64,000 nucleotides of DNA from Zunongwangia endophytica (lineage in GTDB: Bacteria; Bacteroidota; Bacteroidia; Flavobacteriales; Flavobacteriaceae): positions 1,116,001-1,180,000 of the forward strand of contig NZ_JAUFPZ010000002.1 in assembly GCF_030409505.1 (NCBI RefSeq), given 5' to 3'. The notes below the pieces were generated by a model. The model saw only the letters and a program-made list of their open reading frames with translations, had not been told where the DNA came from and searched no databases. Both the position numbers and the translations under genes were made by a program. Positions 1 through 7,699 of this stretch are shown piece by piece. The first letter of the stretch is position 1. The number at the start of each line of letters is the position of its first letter.

Positions 1-163
1 GAGAAAATATAAATAATAAAATCAATATTTATAAAGTTTTTTTCTGCCCTATTTGATAAAAATTAATAATTGAAATTTGATAGATTTATTAATTATTTTT
101 AAAATGTAGAAATGGAAAAAATTATTGAATTGTACTATGCAGAACGTGTCGGCAAAGCTGGCA

Positions 164-289
164 ACAATGGTTATAATTAATTGCTACTGAATTTTCTATC
201 GAAAATTCAAGACTTTTTGCTAAATTTAGTTACACAATTGAAAATCCTAGCGGATTTTCACGCAACATAATCATAACCCAAACCGTTGT
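164..289. repeat. attC-like structured repeat, copy A (upstream cassette boundary)
   Basis: The outer arms can fold on each other: ACAATG (164-169) pairs with CGTTGT (284-289), and GTTATAATTAATTGC just inside pairs with the segment GCAACATAATCATAAC near 262-277, leaving six bases (CCAAAC) bulged on the right side only. Two inner perfect hairpins lie between them: GAATTTTC/GAAAATTC (189-208, loop TATC) and AAAATCC/GGATTTT (242-258). A second, diverged copy lies at 994-1121, directly after the gene at 338-1006. AAC on the left and GTT on the right plus a one-sided bulge recall integron attC sites, but the GTTRRRY core is not exact. A 22-codon reading frame at 112-180 ends inside this repeat and may be the tail of a lost cassette gene. 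Cassette function is inferred. Confidence 0.6.
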
Positions 290-337
290 GCGTAAGCTAA
301 AAACAGCAAATTTCACAACAGGTAATTCGACTAAATT

Positions 338-1006
338 ATGATGATTGACAAAGAATTTATTGACAAAACCGAACGTTCTGAATGGGATTTTAGCAACGAA
401 ATTCTTTACTCAATGTGCAGAGAAAATTTCACTCATACACAAACGGACAAAATTATTGGAAAAACCGTTTTAATTGGTCGAACTTATGCAGCTGCAATTG
501 AAAGAAGAAAAAATAAAACCAAAGAGGAACAAAACGATAATTTTTATATTGACAAAGTTGCACCTGAATTTAAAAAATCAAAATTGGATTTTTATTTAGA
601 AAAACTGAAATCTGAAACAGAACTGGACGAAAAAAATATTCCCGAAATTTTAAAAGTTCATTTTTATTTAACTAGTTTGATTAAGGAATTAACAGAGCAA
701 AACAAAAGATCTTTTTCTTCAAAATATTTACATTTCCATCTTCCTCACTTATTTTTTATTTATGATACAAGAGCTGTAAAAGCAATTGGACTTTTAAAGA
801 CGAAATTTCAATATAAATACAAAGAACAAATTAATTCGGAAAATGCTGATAAAGAATACGCATCCTTTTTTTATAAATGTTTTGCTCAAAAAAACAAATT
901 GAAAAACGAATTTAATAGAAAAATATCGACTCGACATATTGACAATATATTAATGAAAGCCGTGGAACTGAATGAAACAAAAGCCTACGCACAACAACGT
1001 GTATAA
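338..1006 (+). CDS. hypothetical protein, probable mobile-cassette cargo
   Basis: A 222-residue protein that I cannot assign to a family. It is charged, rich in Lys, Glu and Asn, with no signal peptide or membrane segment, so it is probably cytosolic. The middle (about residues 125-150) holds a conserved-looking patch, SSKYLHFHLPHLFFIYDTRA, that recalls helical DNA-glycosylase-fold proteins, but this is too weak for a call. Two Met codons (338 and 341) can serve as start. The stop codon lies inside the left arm of repeat copy B, and copy A ends about 48 bp upstream of the start. This tight fit between two like-oriented structured repeats is the layout of a single-gene cassette. Function unknown. 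Confidence 0.7.
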   Translation: MMIDKEFIDKTERSEWDFSNEILYSMCRENFTHTQTDKIIGKTVLIGRTYAAAIERRKNKTKEEQNDNFYIDKVAPEFKKSKLDFYLEKLKSETELDEKNIPEILKVHFYLTSLIKELTEQNKRSFSSKYLHFHLPHLFFIYDTRAVKAIGLLKTKFQYKYKEQINSENADKEYASFFYKCFAQKNKLKNEFNRKISTRHIDNILMKAVELNETKAYAQQRV

Positions 1007-1121
1007 TTAATTGCTTTGGTCGTTGCCTATTTGGAAAATTCCTTCGGAATTTTCTCACGTTCGTTTTTGTTTACTAAATTAGTTGCTTAACCACGCAACT
1101 AACCATACACAAACACGTTAG
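994..1121. repeat. attC-like structured repeat, copy B (downstream cassette boundary)
   Basis: Same design and length as copy A. The left arm ACAACG (994-999) pairs partly with CGTTAG (1116-1121). The next segment TGTATAATTAATTGC pairs with GCAACTAACCATACA (1095-1109), leaving CAAACA bulged on the right. An inner perfect 9-bp hairpin GAAAATTCC/GGAATTTTC lies at 1034-1054. Compared with copy A, the GT/AC pairs of the inner stem are replaced by TG/CA, so pairing is kept while bases change. The upstream gene's stop codon (1004-1006) is inside the left arm. The IS3-family element begins 10 bp after the right end. Confidence 0.6.
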
Positions 1122-1130
1122 CGGTAATAT

Positions 1131-1155
1131 TGACTCGTCCTGAATAAAGGCTACA
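1131..1155 (+). repeat. IS left terminal inverted repeat
   Basis: Begins TGACTCGTCCTGAATAAAGG and ends CTACA. It matches the reverse complement of 2406-2430 at 19 of 25 positions. It lies 15 bp upstream of the orfA start, so it probably overlaps the transposase promoter. Confidence 0.85.
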
Positions 1156-1169
1156 TAATTTCAAACATT

Positions 1170-1541
1170 ATGTATAAAAATGACAGAGTAATCAGACGGT
1201 ATTCCGAATCGTTCAAACTAAAAATTTTAGACGAACTTACGGCAGGAAAATTAAACAAGTATCAACTAGGTAAAGCTTACGGTATTGCTCCAACAACCAT
1301 CAACGAGTGGATCAAAAAATATAACCGTAAAGACCTTATGAACACCAGAGTGACTGTGAAAACAAAAGATGAGATTACACGCATCAAACAGCTTCAAAAA
1401 GAAATTGAACAGCTGAAGAAACTTCTTTTGAAAAAGGATATGGACGCCCTTATAGAAGATTCTTATCTTGAAGTGGCAGCAGAACAGCTGGGCTATAAAT
1501 CAGTGCTTGAACTTAAAAAAAAACTAAGTATCAAGCCTTGA
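1170..1541 (+). CDS. IS3-family transposase OrfA
   Basis: A 123-residue DNA-binding subunit. The N-terminal half holds a helix-turn-helix (about residues 12-50, around YQLGKAYGIAPTTINEWIKK), followed by a Leu/Ile/Lys-rich coiled coil (about 68-92), as usual for IS3 OrfA. The stop codon overlaps the start of orfB by 4 bp, with orfB in the -1 frame. A run of nine A (1515-1523), read in frame as three Lys codons, lies just before the stop. It is a good slippery site for the programmed -1 shift that makes the OrfAB transposase in this family, and the -1 frame is open from 1517 onwards. Confidence 0.92.
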   Translation: MYKNDRVIRRYSESFKLKILDELTAGKLNKYQLGKAYGIAPTTINEWIKKYNRKDLMNTRVTVKTKDEITRIKQLQKEIEQLKKLLLKKDMDALIEDSYLEVAAEQLGYKSVLELKKKLSIKP

Positions 1542-2392
1542 TCAAGGCCAAGCATAAATCCAGAGGATCTGCATCCCTTTCAGCCATAACAGCCTATTTT
1601 GGCCTTAAACGTGACGCCTACTATAAATACAAACATAGAGAAGACCAACGTTCAGAAGTAGAAAATAAGGTTGTTGCCATAGTCAAGAAAAGGCGCAGAT
1701 CCCTTCCTAGGGAAGGTGTTAGAAAACTGACCAGATCACTCGACAAAGAGTTTACAAATGCCGATTTAAAAATAGGTAGGGATACCTTATTCAACATTCT
1801 TAGAAAACATAATATGCTTACACTTAGAAAAAAATACAGTTCCAGAACCACCAACTCATTGCACAGGTTCCGCAAATACAAAAATATCATCAAATACCTC
1901 AAAGTAACAAAACCCAACCAAGTCTGGGTAAGTGATATTACTTATATAAGGACCATAAAGGGCTTTTGTTATCTGGCGCTAATTACAGATATGCACAGTC
2001 GTAAAATAGTTGGTTATGATATAAGCAATAGCCTAGAACTTAAAGGCTGTCAGAGAGCTTTTAACAAAGCTTTATATCAAGCTGAAGATACTACCGGGCT
2101 AATACACCATTCCGACAGAGGTATTCAGTATTGTAGCAATGTATACACTCAAATCCTTAAAAGAAATAGCATAGAAATCAGTATGACTGAAGAAAATCAT
2201 TGCTACGAAAATGCAATCGCAGAACGGGTAAATGGCATATTAAAAGACGAATTCTATCTCGACCAGACCTTTGATAGCCTACAACATGCTAAGAGGGCTA
2301 CAAAAAATGCAATTAATTTGTATAATGAAATAAGATTACATTTATCTTTAGACTATCAAACACCAAATATGGTGTATAAATTAACAGCGTAA
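1538..2392 (+). CDS. IS3-family transposase OrfB (DDE integrase core)
   Basis: A 284-residue retroviral-integrase-type catalytic domain. The N-terminal third resembles the HTH_21 region of IS3 transposases. The DDE triad is visible: Asp in VSDITY (about residue 132), Asp in HHSDRG (about 191), and Glu in ENAIAER 36 residues later, matching the D-35-E spacing of the family. The first codon at 1538 is TTG and has no clear ribosome site; expression is more likely as an OrfAB fusion by -1 slippage on the A9 run at 1515-1523. The frame is intact to the stop, 13 bp before the right inverted repeat. Confidence 0.92.
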   Translation: MIKAKHKSRGSASLSAITAYFGLKRDAYYKYKHREDQRSEVENKVVAIVKKRRRSLPREGVRKLTRSLDKEFTNADLKIGRDTLFNILRKHNMLTLRKKYSSRTTNSLHRFRKYKNIIKYLKVTKPNQVWVSDITYIRTIKGFCYLALITDMHSRKIVGYDISNSLELKGCQRAFNKALYQAEDTTGLIHHSDRGIQYCSNVYTQILKRNSIEISMTEENHCYENAIAERVNGILKDEFYLDQTFDSLQHAKRATKNAINLYNEIRLHLSLDYQTPNMVYKLTA

Positions 2393-2405
2393 ATCAATTT
2401 TAACC

Positions 2406-2430
2406 TGTAGCCATATTTTAGGACTAGACA
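2406..2430 (-). repeat. IS right terminal inverted repeat
   Basis: Reverse complement begins TGTCTAGTCCTAAAATATGG and ends CTACA, matching the left end at 19 of 25 positions. It defines the right border of the IS, 16 bp before the next start codon. Confidence 0.85.
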
Positions 2431-2446
2431 TTTTTATAAGAATTCA

Positions 2447-3547
2447 ATGAAAAGAATATTATTAATGCTTCTAGCAGTTATTACATTTTGTAGCTGTCAA
2501 AAGGAGAAAAAGAAAAATTTAGAGGATGTAATAGCTGAATTCCATCGGCATGTAGAAAACATTGATAAAGTAGAGTATAAAGTGCAAAGAATTGATACTT
2601 TTTCAGACGGCTTTGTTTGGAATAACACAGGATATGCACTCATTGAAAAAAGACCTCAAGATAAGATGTTTGGCTTTTCATTCTACGGTAAAAGAAACGA
2701 TTTGGACAAAGCTAATTTATATGAAAATAGCAAGGCATTTGAAATCAAAGATCAAGAAAACAGCTTTAAATCTATTTACCACAAAGGAGTTTTAGGAAGT
2801 CCTGGTGGTCAAATGGTTGTAGAAAACATCTTTCAACTCGACTCTATATATGAAAACTTGGAATTATTAGAGAAAGAAAACAAGTATATTCTTAAATATT
2901 CATTTGAGGCTGATACAGTATATGAAATAACCGATAGAGAAAAAATAATCGAATTAAGAAAGAAAGATTTCTTTCCTATTAAGATTATAAACCGCAAAAA
3001 ATCGCTAGGAAACAATTCTATGTATCAATACGAATTAAACAATGTAAAAATTAATCAAGAAGTTAAAAATTCTGTTTCAGATATTAAAAACAAAATTTCT
3101 AATTTTCAATATATTGGTGAAAAGAAACAAACTCCTAATCCAATTTTAAATAAACAATTTCCAAAAATTGATTTACCTTATTTACAGAATGATAATAAAA
3201 ACCTCATTCTTGAAAATGGAAAAGTTACCCTAATAGACTTTTGGGAAGTCTGGTGCAGTCCATGTATAAAATCGTTTCCTAAAGTACAGGAATTAAAAAC
3301 AAGATATAATGAAGACCTTTCAGTAATTGGAGTAGTAACAGAAAACAAAGAAAATGCTATAAAACTAATACAGGAAAAAGGTATAACGTTTCCAAATTTA
3401 CTTGGTGATCAAACTATTCATGAAAAATATAGAGTTGATAGTTTTCCTAGATATTTTCTTATTGATAAAGAAGGTAAAGTAAAAAAAGAATATGTTGTTT
3501 ACTCAGAGGATATAGAAAAGGATATTCAAAACTTAATTAACGAGTAA
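2447..3547 (+). CDS. TlpA-like thioredoxin-fold lipoprotein
   Basis: A 366-residue protein with a lipoprotein signal (MKRILLMLLAVITFCSC, lipid Cys about residue 17), then a region of about 200 residues without a recognised motif, then a TlpA/AhpC-type thioredoxin domain (about 230-366). The active site is WCSPC (W269, C270, C273), preceded by LIDFWEVWC, and the cis-Pro loop is near SFPRYF. It is probably anchored in the periplasm, where it would reduce or exchange disulfides; the substrate is unknown. The IS element ends only 16 bp before the ATG, so the native upstream region is displaced and expression may start in the IS. Directly after the stop is GCAACAACGATTAAT, which resembles the left arm of the attC-like repeats. 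Confidence 0.85.
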   Translation: MKRILLMLLAVITFCSCQKEKKKNLEDVIAEFHRHVENIDKVEYKVQRIDTFSDGFVWNNTGYALIEKRPQDKMFGFSFYGKRNDLDKANLYENSKAFEIKDQENSFKSIYHKGVLGSPGGQMVVENIFQLDSIYENLELLEKENKYILKYSFEADTVYEITDREKIIELRKKDFFPIKIINRKKSLGNNSMYQYELNNVKINQEVKNSVSDIKNKISNFQYIGEKKQTPNPILNKQFPKIDLPYLQNDNKNLILENGKVTLIDFWEVWCSPCIKSFPKVQELKTRYNEDLSVIGVVTENKENAIKLIQEKGITFPNLLGDQTIHEKYRVDSFPRYFLIDKEGKVKKEYVVYSEDIEKDIQNLINE

Positions 3548-3836
3548 AACTGCAGGCAACAACGATTAATCCCAAGTAGCAGTTTTTATTTAAAAAAAGG
3601 TAATTTTATAAAACAAGTAAGTAAAAGTTAAGCTGACAAGTCCGCGTCCCATCTTCCGCTACTGTACTTTTCCCGAAATAAATTGACTAAAAATTAAACC
3701 CTTTAGTACTACACTGTCAATTTTATTATTGCAAGTAGATAAATATTTAAAATTCTACCTCAATAGGATTTTTAAATTTCCGTAATTCAATATTTAATTT
3801 ATTAATATTGAATTATAAAGTTTTCTACTAATCTAT
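3548..3836. other. intergenic region, possible truncated cassette repeat
   Basis: 289 bp without a gene. At 3557-3570 the sequence GCAACAACGATTAAT resembles the left arm of repeats A and B and, as there, follows a stop codon at once. I find no matching right arm. The rest is AT-rich with one GC-richer patch near 3637-3662. No terminator hairpin was seen. Confidence 0.3.
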
Positions 3837-4421
3837 ATGCAACCCGAAAATTCAATTGTATTCGAAATTTTTAAAGGAGTATCCTTTTCTCCTCATCAAA
3901 TTGATCTCATTGAAAATCAAATTGAAAAAATTACTTTAAAAAAAGGCGATACTTTATTAAAAGTCCAAGAAATAGTTCATTTTCAATATTATGTAAATGA
4001 GGGTTGTCTGAGAACCTATTTTATAGACCAAGCTGGGAAAGAACATACCTTACAATTTGCTATTAAAGACTGGTGGATTAGCGATTACACGGCCTTCTTC
4101 TCCTCTACTCCAGCTATTATGAATATTGAGTGTATTCAGGATGCGATACTTTATAGAATTTCTAAAGCGAGTATGGAAAGCCTATTTGCAGAGATCCCGC
4201 AACTGGAGACGTTCTTCAGAAAAAAAATGGAAGGCGCTTTTGCAAGTTTTCAGAAGAGAATATTAGCCAGTTTAGCACAACCTGCAAAAGAACGATATTC
4301 TGCATTTATAAAGTCTTATCCAGATATAGAGCAAAATGTAAAAAATTACCATATCGCTTCGTATCTGGGCATAACTACAGAAAGTTTAAGTCGAATACGA
4401 AAAGAAAGCCACGCAAAGTAA
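3837..4421 (+). CDS. Crp/Fnr-family transcriptional regulator
   Basis: A 194-residue protein with an N-terminal cyclic-nucleotide-binding beta-barrel (about 25-115; ITLKKGDTLLK, then YYVNEGCLRTYF) and a C-terminal winged helix (about 150-190) with recognition region IASYLGITTESLSRIR. This is the short, FixK/Fnr-like form common in Bacteroidota. No cysteine cluster for an iron-sulfur centre is visible, so its signal is unknown. It precedes the DJ-1/PfpI gene by 74 bp on the same strand, where a separate promoter-like TAGCTTTG (4462-4469) is found; it may act on that gene, but this is inference. Confidence 0.88.
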   Translation: MQPENSIVFEIFKGVSFSPHQIDLIENQIEKITLKKGDTLLKVQEIVHFQYYVNEGCLRTYFIDQAGKEHTLQFAIKDWWISDYTAFFSSTPAIMNIECIQDAILYRISKASMESLFAEIPQLETFFRKKMEGAFASFQKRILASLAQPAKERYSAFIKSYPDIEQNVKNYHIASYLGITTESLSRIRKESHAK

Positions 4422-4461
4422 TTTCTTATCATACATCAATTTTTAAATTCTACTTCTCCCT

Positions 4462-4469
4462 TAGCTTTG
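4462..4469 (+). promoter_or_regulatory. putative -7 box of the DJ-1/PfpI gene
   Basis: TAGCTTTG fits the Bacteroidota -7 consensus TAnnTTTG and lies 26 bp before the ATG at 4496. No clear TTTG box is seen about 19 bp upstream, so the promoter may need an activator. Confidence 0.4.
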
Positions 4470-4495
4470 TACTTGTTAAACAATTGAAACAATAA

Positions 4496-5296
4496 ATGAA
4501 ACGAGTATTAACAGCGATATTCGCTATTGCTTTATTTTCTTCTTGTGGTCAAAACACAAAAAAAGAAAATTCGAATACACAAAGTAAAAGCGAACATCCT
4601 AAAAAAAACACTGAAATGAAAAAGGTATTATTTGTATTAACTAGTCACGAAGATTTAGGAGAAACCGGAGAAAAAACCGGATTTTGGATTGAAGAATTTG
4701 CAGCTCCTTACTATCTTCTAAAAGATAAGGGGTTTCAGATTACTTTAGCATCACCAAAAGGTGGGCAACCGCCATTAGACCCTAAAAGTGAATCTCCAGA
4801 CGCTCAAACCACTGCTACAAAACGTTTCTATAAAGATGAAGCTACACAAAATGTGCTAGCTGAAACATTGAAGTTAGCAACTGTAGATCAGGAAGATTTC
4901 GATGCGGTATTTTATCCTGGTGGCCACGGACCGTTATGGGATTTAGCTGAAGATAAAAATTCTATCGCCCTAATTGAAGATTTTTATAATCATAACAAAC
5001 CGGTTGCCGCAGTTTGCCACGCGCCAGGTGTGTTTAAAAACACTAAAAATGCTGACGGATCTTCTTTAGTTGAAGGAAAAAAAGTAACCGGATTTACAAA
5101 TGAAGAGGAAGAAGCGGTTCAACTTACCAATGTAGTTCCATTCTTAGTAGAAGATATGCTGAAGAAGAATGGTGGTGTTTATTCTAAAAAGGAAGCCTGG
5201 ACTCCGTATGCTGTAGAAGATGGTTTATTGATTACCGGACAAAACCCTGCATCTTCAGAAAAAGTTGCTGAAATTTTAGCTCAAAGATTGAAGTAA
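4496..5296 (+). CDS. DJ-1/PfpI (type 1 glutamine amidotransferase-like) lipoprotein
   Basis: A 266-residue protein with a lipoprotein signal (MKRVLTAIFAIALFSSCGQ, lipid Cys 17), a Lys/Asn/Ser-rich linker, and a DJ-1/PfpI domain from about residue 42. The nucleophile elbow is AVCHAPG (Cys174), the upstream GGHGP loop is present, and the acidic residue expected near the start of the fold lies in GFWIEEFAAPYY. This pattern resembles HchA/Hsp31-like members (glyoxalase or deglycase activities are reported for that family). An internal Met at about residue 42 (MKKVLFVLTSHED) is where non-exported homologues usually begin, so export by an added signal peptide is notable. A terminator follows at 5319-5351. 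Confidence 0.85.
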   Translation: MKRVLTAIFAIALFSSCGQNTKKENSNTQSKSEHPKKNTEMKKVLFVLTSHEDLGETGEKTGFWIEEFAAPYYLLKDKGFQITLASPKGGQPPLDPKSESPDAQTTATKRFYKDEATQNVLAETLKLATVDQEDFDAVFYPGGHGPLWDLAEDKNSIALIEDFYNHNKPVAAVCHAPGVFKNTKNADGSSLVEGKKVTGFTNEEEEAVQLTNVVPFLVEDMLKKNGGVYSKKEAWTPYAVEDGLLITGQNPASSEKVAEILAQRLK

Positions 5297-5318
5297 TAAA
5301 AAATTCTCAAGCATTTTA

Positions 5319-5351
5319 AAACCGCGACTTGAGACTTTCAAGTTGCGGTTT
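5319..5351 (+). terminator. rho-independent terminator after the DJ-1/PfpI gene
   Basis: AAACCGCGACTTGA pairs with TCAAGTTGCGGTTT (one G-U pair, loop GACTT), followed by ATTTTT. Confidence 0.8.
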
Positions 5352-5542
5352 ATTTTTGAAATAATTAATGAATAAAATGAAGTAACCAAACCACTAACCT
5401 ATTAATTTTCAGTTTTTTAAAACACTTATATTAATAAAAATACAAGCACCGTCTCAAATTCGTTAGCATTTCAAATTATTATTTTTATTACATTTAATCA
5501 CTCTAAAATTTCATAACCTTTTTAAAATCTTTATTTCTAAAA

Positions 5543-6574
5543 TTGTCTCGTAAAACTTCCAAAAACATACTGCGCATTGGCTTAGCTTTAGGTACAATTA
5601 TTTCCTTATTTTTTGTTCCGTGGATACTATTAAAAGCCTGGTTGATGCCTTTACCCACTACTATTCAGGAACAGGCGAATGAAGCTATTAAACTTGGTTT
5701 TGATGGAATCATTATATATGTAGATAAGAAAGATAGCGAATCTGAATTTTACACTGCCGGATATAAAAATAGAGCAACTAAAGTTCCGGCCGATCCTAAT
5801 ACACTATTCAAAATAGCAAGTGTAAGCAAATTGTATAAAGCAGTGACTGTAGCAAAATTAGTACGAGAACGAAAACTATCTTTAGATAAAACATTGAGTG
5901 ATTATTTGCCTGAATTAAAAAACAGAATAGAAAATGCTGATAAAATTACTTTGAGAATGATGGTAGAGCATCGAAGTGGTATTCCTAATTATACCGATAC
6001 TTATATGTATTGGGCTGCCCCAAAAGAAACGGCAGATGAAAACTTGGCGTTGGTTTTAGATTTACCTGCTAAGTTCGATCCGGGAGACGATTATGAATAT
6101 TCTAATACCAATTACCTACTAATTGATCGTATTATCAATCGAGTGCTAGGGTACGATTCATTTATTTACATTCAAGAAAATATATTAGATCCGCTAGATC
6201 TTAATAATACTCATGGATCGATTGAAGATGTAGATATCAATAATGTAATGAGCGGTTATTATATTGGTTACGAGCAGGATTTAAAAACGGACAAAGTAGA
6301 TTCAATGGTCTCTACCGCAGAAGATGTAGGAAAATTTATTAGGGCTCTTAACGATGGTAGTGTTTTTAAAGATCAAAAAGAAAAAGACATTTATTCTTCA
6401 ATTTATCGATATAACCACACCGGTTTAATACCCGGTTATCAAACCATTGCTAAATATCATGATGATATCGATGCGGTCGTTGTTCAATTTACAAATACTA
6501 CAAACTTTGACGGCTACGAATGGAATTTAAACGAAATAGTATATAACAGAATCGTTAAAATACTTCGTAAGTAA
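5543..6574 (+). CDS. serine hydrolase, beta-lactamase class C / PBP-like
   Basis: A 343-residue protein with an N-terminal hydrophobic segment (about residues 10-34), so membrane-anchored or exported. The penicillin-recognising fold is clear: SVSK (Ser93 nucleophile, Lys96), YSN in EYSNTNY, and HTG in YNHTGLIPGY near the C-terminus. Family members are D-alanyl-D-alanine peptidases, esterases or beta-lactamases; the substrate cannot be read here. The start is TTG at 5543: there is no in-frame ATG nearby upstream and the hydrophobic segment follows at once. It stands alone between two other exported-protein genes. Confidence 0.85.
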   Translation: MSRKTSKNILRIGLALGTIISLFFVPWILLKAWLMPLPTTIQEQANEAIKLGFDGIIIYVDKKDSESEFYTAGYKNRATKVPADPNTLFKIASVSKLYKAVTVAKLVRERKLSLDKTLSDYLPELKNRIENADKITLRMMVEHRSGIPNYTDTYMYWAAPKETADENLALVLDLPAKFDPGDDYEYSNTNYLLIDRIINRVLGYDSFIYIQENILDPLDLNNTHGSIEDVDINNVMSGYYIGYEQDLKTDKVDSMVSTAEDVGKFIRALNDGSVFKDQKEKDIYSSIYRYNHTGLIPGYQTIAKYHDDIDAVVVQFTNTTNFDGYEWNLNEIVYNRIVKILRK

Positions 6575-6667
6575 AAAATATACCATTCTTCTTCATCCCG
6601 CTATAATTGATATGTAAAATATATTATATTAGTTTTCAATTAACGCCATCAATCAAACTCAGTTACT

Positions 6668-7621
6668 ATGTTTCGCCAATCAGCTATTAAAATCTTTGCT
6701 TACAGCATCATCGTTTCCTTAGCTTTTGCTTGTAAGAAAGACGTGAAAATTTCAGAAGATGATTATCAAATAGCTTCAGACACCGTCAATTTTCAATGGC
6801 TCAAACTGAAACAAGATGGCATCACTATAAATCACGGCGCTATTCTTTTACCTGTTAAATTTGAAGGTATCGACAAAACTTTCAAGATGCAATTGGATCT
6901 TGGGATTAATCACAACGTAATTTATGGCGATTCGTTAGAAGTAATTACATCAGCATATCCTAAACTAAGTCAGAATATTCAGCATCGAGATGGTTATAAT
7001 GTATTTTACAACAAACTAGCTTTCAGAAATGATCAAAAATTAAAATCTGACAATCTATTTATTCAGCAGAATTTTGGCGATAATGGAGATCTTAATGATC
7101 TAGATCTTATTGGTACAATTGGTGCCAATGAAATTAAAGGCAAAATTCTTATAATCAACTTTAAATCTCAAAACCTAGTTATTACCGATAAACTTGAAAC
7201 CTGGGAAGAACAGAATTTTAGTTTTACACCCTTAAAATTCCAAAATAACCAGCTGTATTTAGATCTAATCGCAGGCGGCAATAGCCATCGTTTTATGTAT
7301 AGTACTCAGGCTAGTCTATTTCCGCTAACCACTGTAGATAAAAATTTGTTTGATAAATTAACCAATAAAAGCTTTAAACAAAATAAGCAACTCAGATCCT
7401 TCGGAGAAAAAATAAGCTTTACAGGAAGCGATATAACTACTGCAGTTAAAATTGCCGATTTAAACCTACCGATAAACAACAAAAAAGCCTTTTTTACGGA
7501 AGCAAAAACTGCAGTAAAAACTTTAGAATCTGAAAATGCAAAAGGTGTTATTGGGAATGACCTTTTTATGAATAATACGATAGTTATTGACTTGGTGAAT
7601 AATCGATTTGGAATAAAGTAA
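6668..7621 (+). CDS. retropepsin-like aspartyl protease-fold lipoprotein
   Basis: A 317-residue protein with a lipoprotein signal (lipid Cys22 in LAFACKKD). Two halves carry clan-AA-like motifs: MQLDLGINHNVIYG (about 74-87) looks like the flap-proximal D-[ST]-G segment, and LIGTIGANEIKGKILIINF plus VIGNDLFMNNTIVIDL match the psi-loop 'G..G.[DN].L' pattern of pepsin-like folds. The usual catalytic Thr/Ser is Leu here (D77-L78-G79), so protease activity is doubtful. Probably periplasmic or in the outer membrane. The C-terminus ends in RFGIK, usual for this group. Converges with the LolA-like gene. Confidence 0.55.
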   Translation: MFRQSAIKIFAYSIIVSLAFACKKDVKISEDDYQIASDTVNFQWLKLKQDGITINHGAILLPVKFEGIDKTFKMQLDLGINHNVIYGDSLEVITSAYPKLSQNIQHRDGYNVFYNKLAFRNDQKLKSDNLFIQQNFGDNGDLNDLDLIGTIGANEIKGKILIINFKSQNLVITDKLETWEEQNFSFTPLKFQNNQLYLDLIAGGNSHRFMYSTQASLFPLTTVDKNLFDKLTNKSFKQNKQLRSFGEKISFTGSDITTAVKIADLNLPINNKKAFFTEAKTAVKTLESENAKGVIGNDLFMNNTIVIDLVNNRFGIK

Positions 7622-7699
7622 TTCAATTCAAGATTAGTCAGTAGCAATTTTATTCTTGAAATAGAATTGAAAACTAATCCCAAAAATTTCATTTTCAGA

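Larger units (their letters stand above)
1131..2430 (+). mobile_element. IS3-family insertion sequence, complete (1300 bp)
   Basis: The element carries orfA and orfB in the overlapping arrangement typical of IS3 and is bounded by imperfect 25-bp terminal inverted repeats (1131-1155 and 2406-2430; 19 of 25 positions match), beginning TG and ending CA. The innermost part, GGCTACA, is identical in both ends. Flanking triplets differ (TAT left, TTT right), so I see no target duplication; either it has decayed or a rearrangement joined the flanks. It sits directly behind repeat copy B and 16 bp before the next gene. Both ORFs are intact, so the element may be active. Confidence 0.9.

Noticed and set aside
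112..180. 22-codon ORF (MEKIIELYYAERVGKAGNNG then YN) ending in repeat A
   Set aside because: Too short and without a support signal; kept only as a possible tail of a lost cassette gene.
161..1123. A standard chromosomal integron
   Set aside because: No integrase gene in the window and the GTTRRRY core is not matched exactly; I call the repeats attC-like only.
1128..2433. 3-bp target duplication of the IS
   Set aside because: Flanks are TAT and TTT and do not match.
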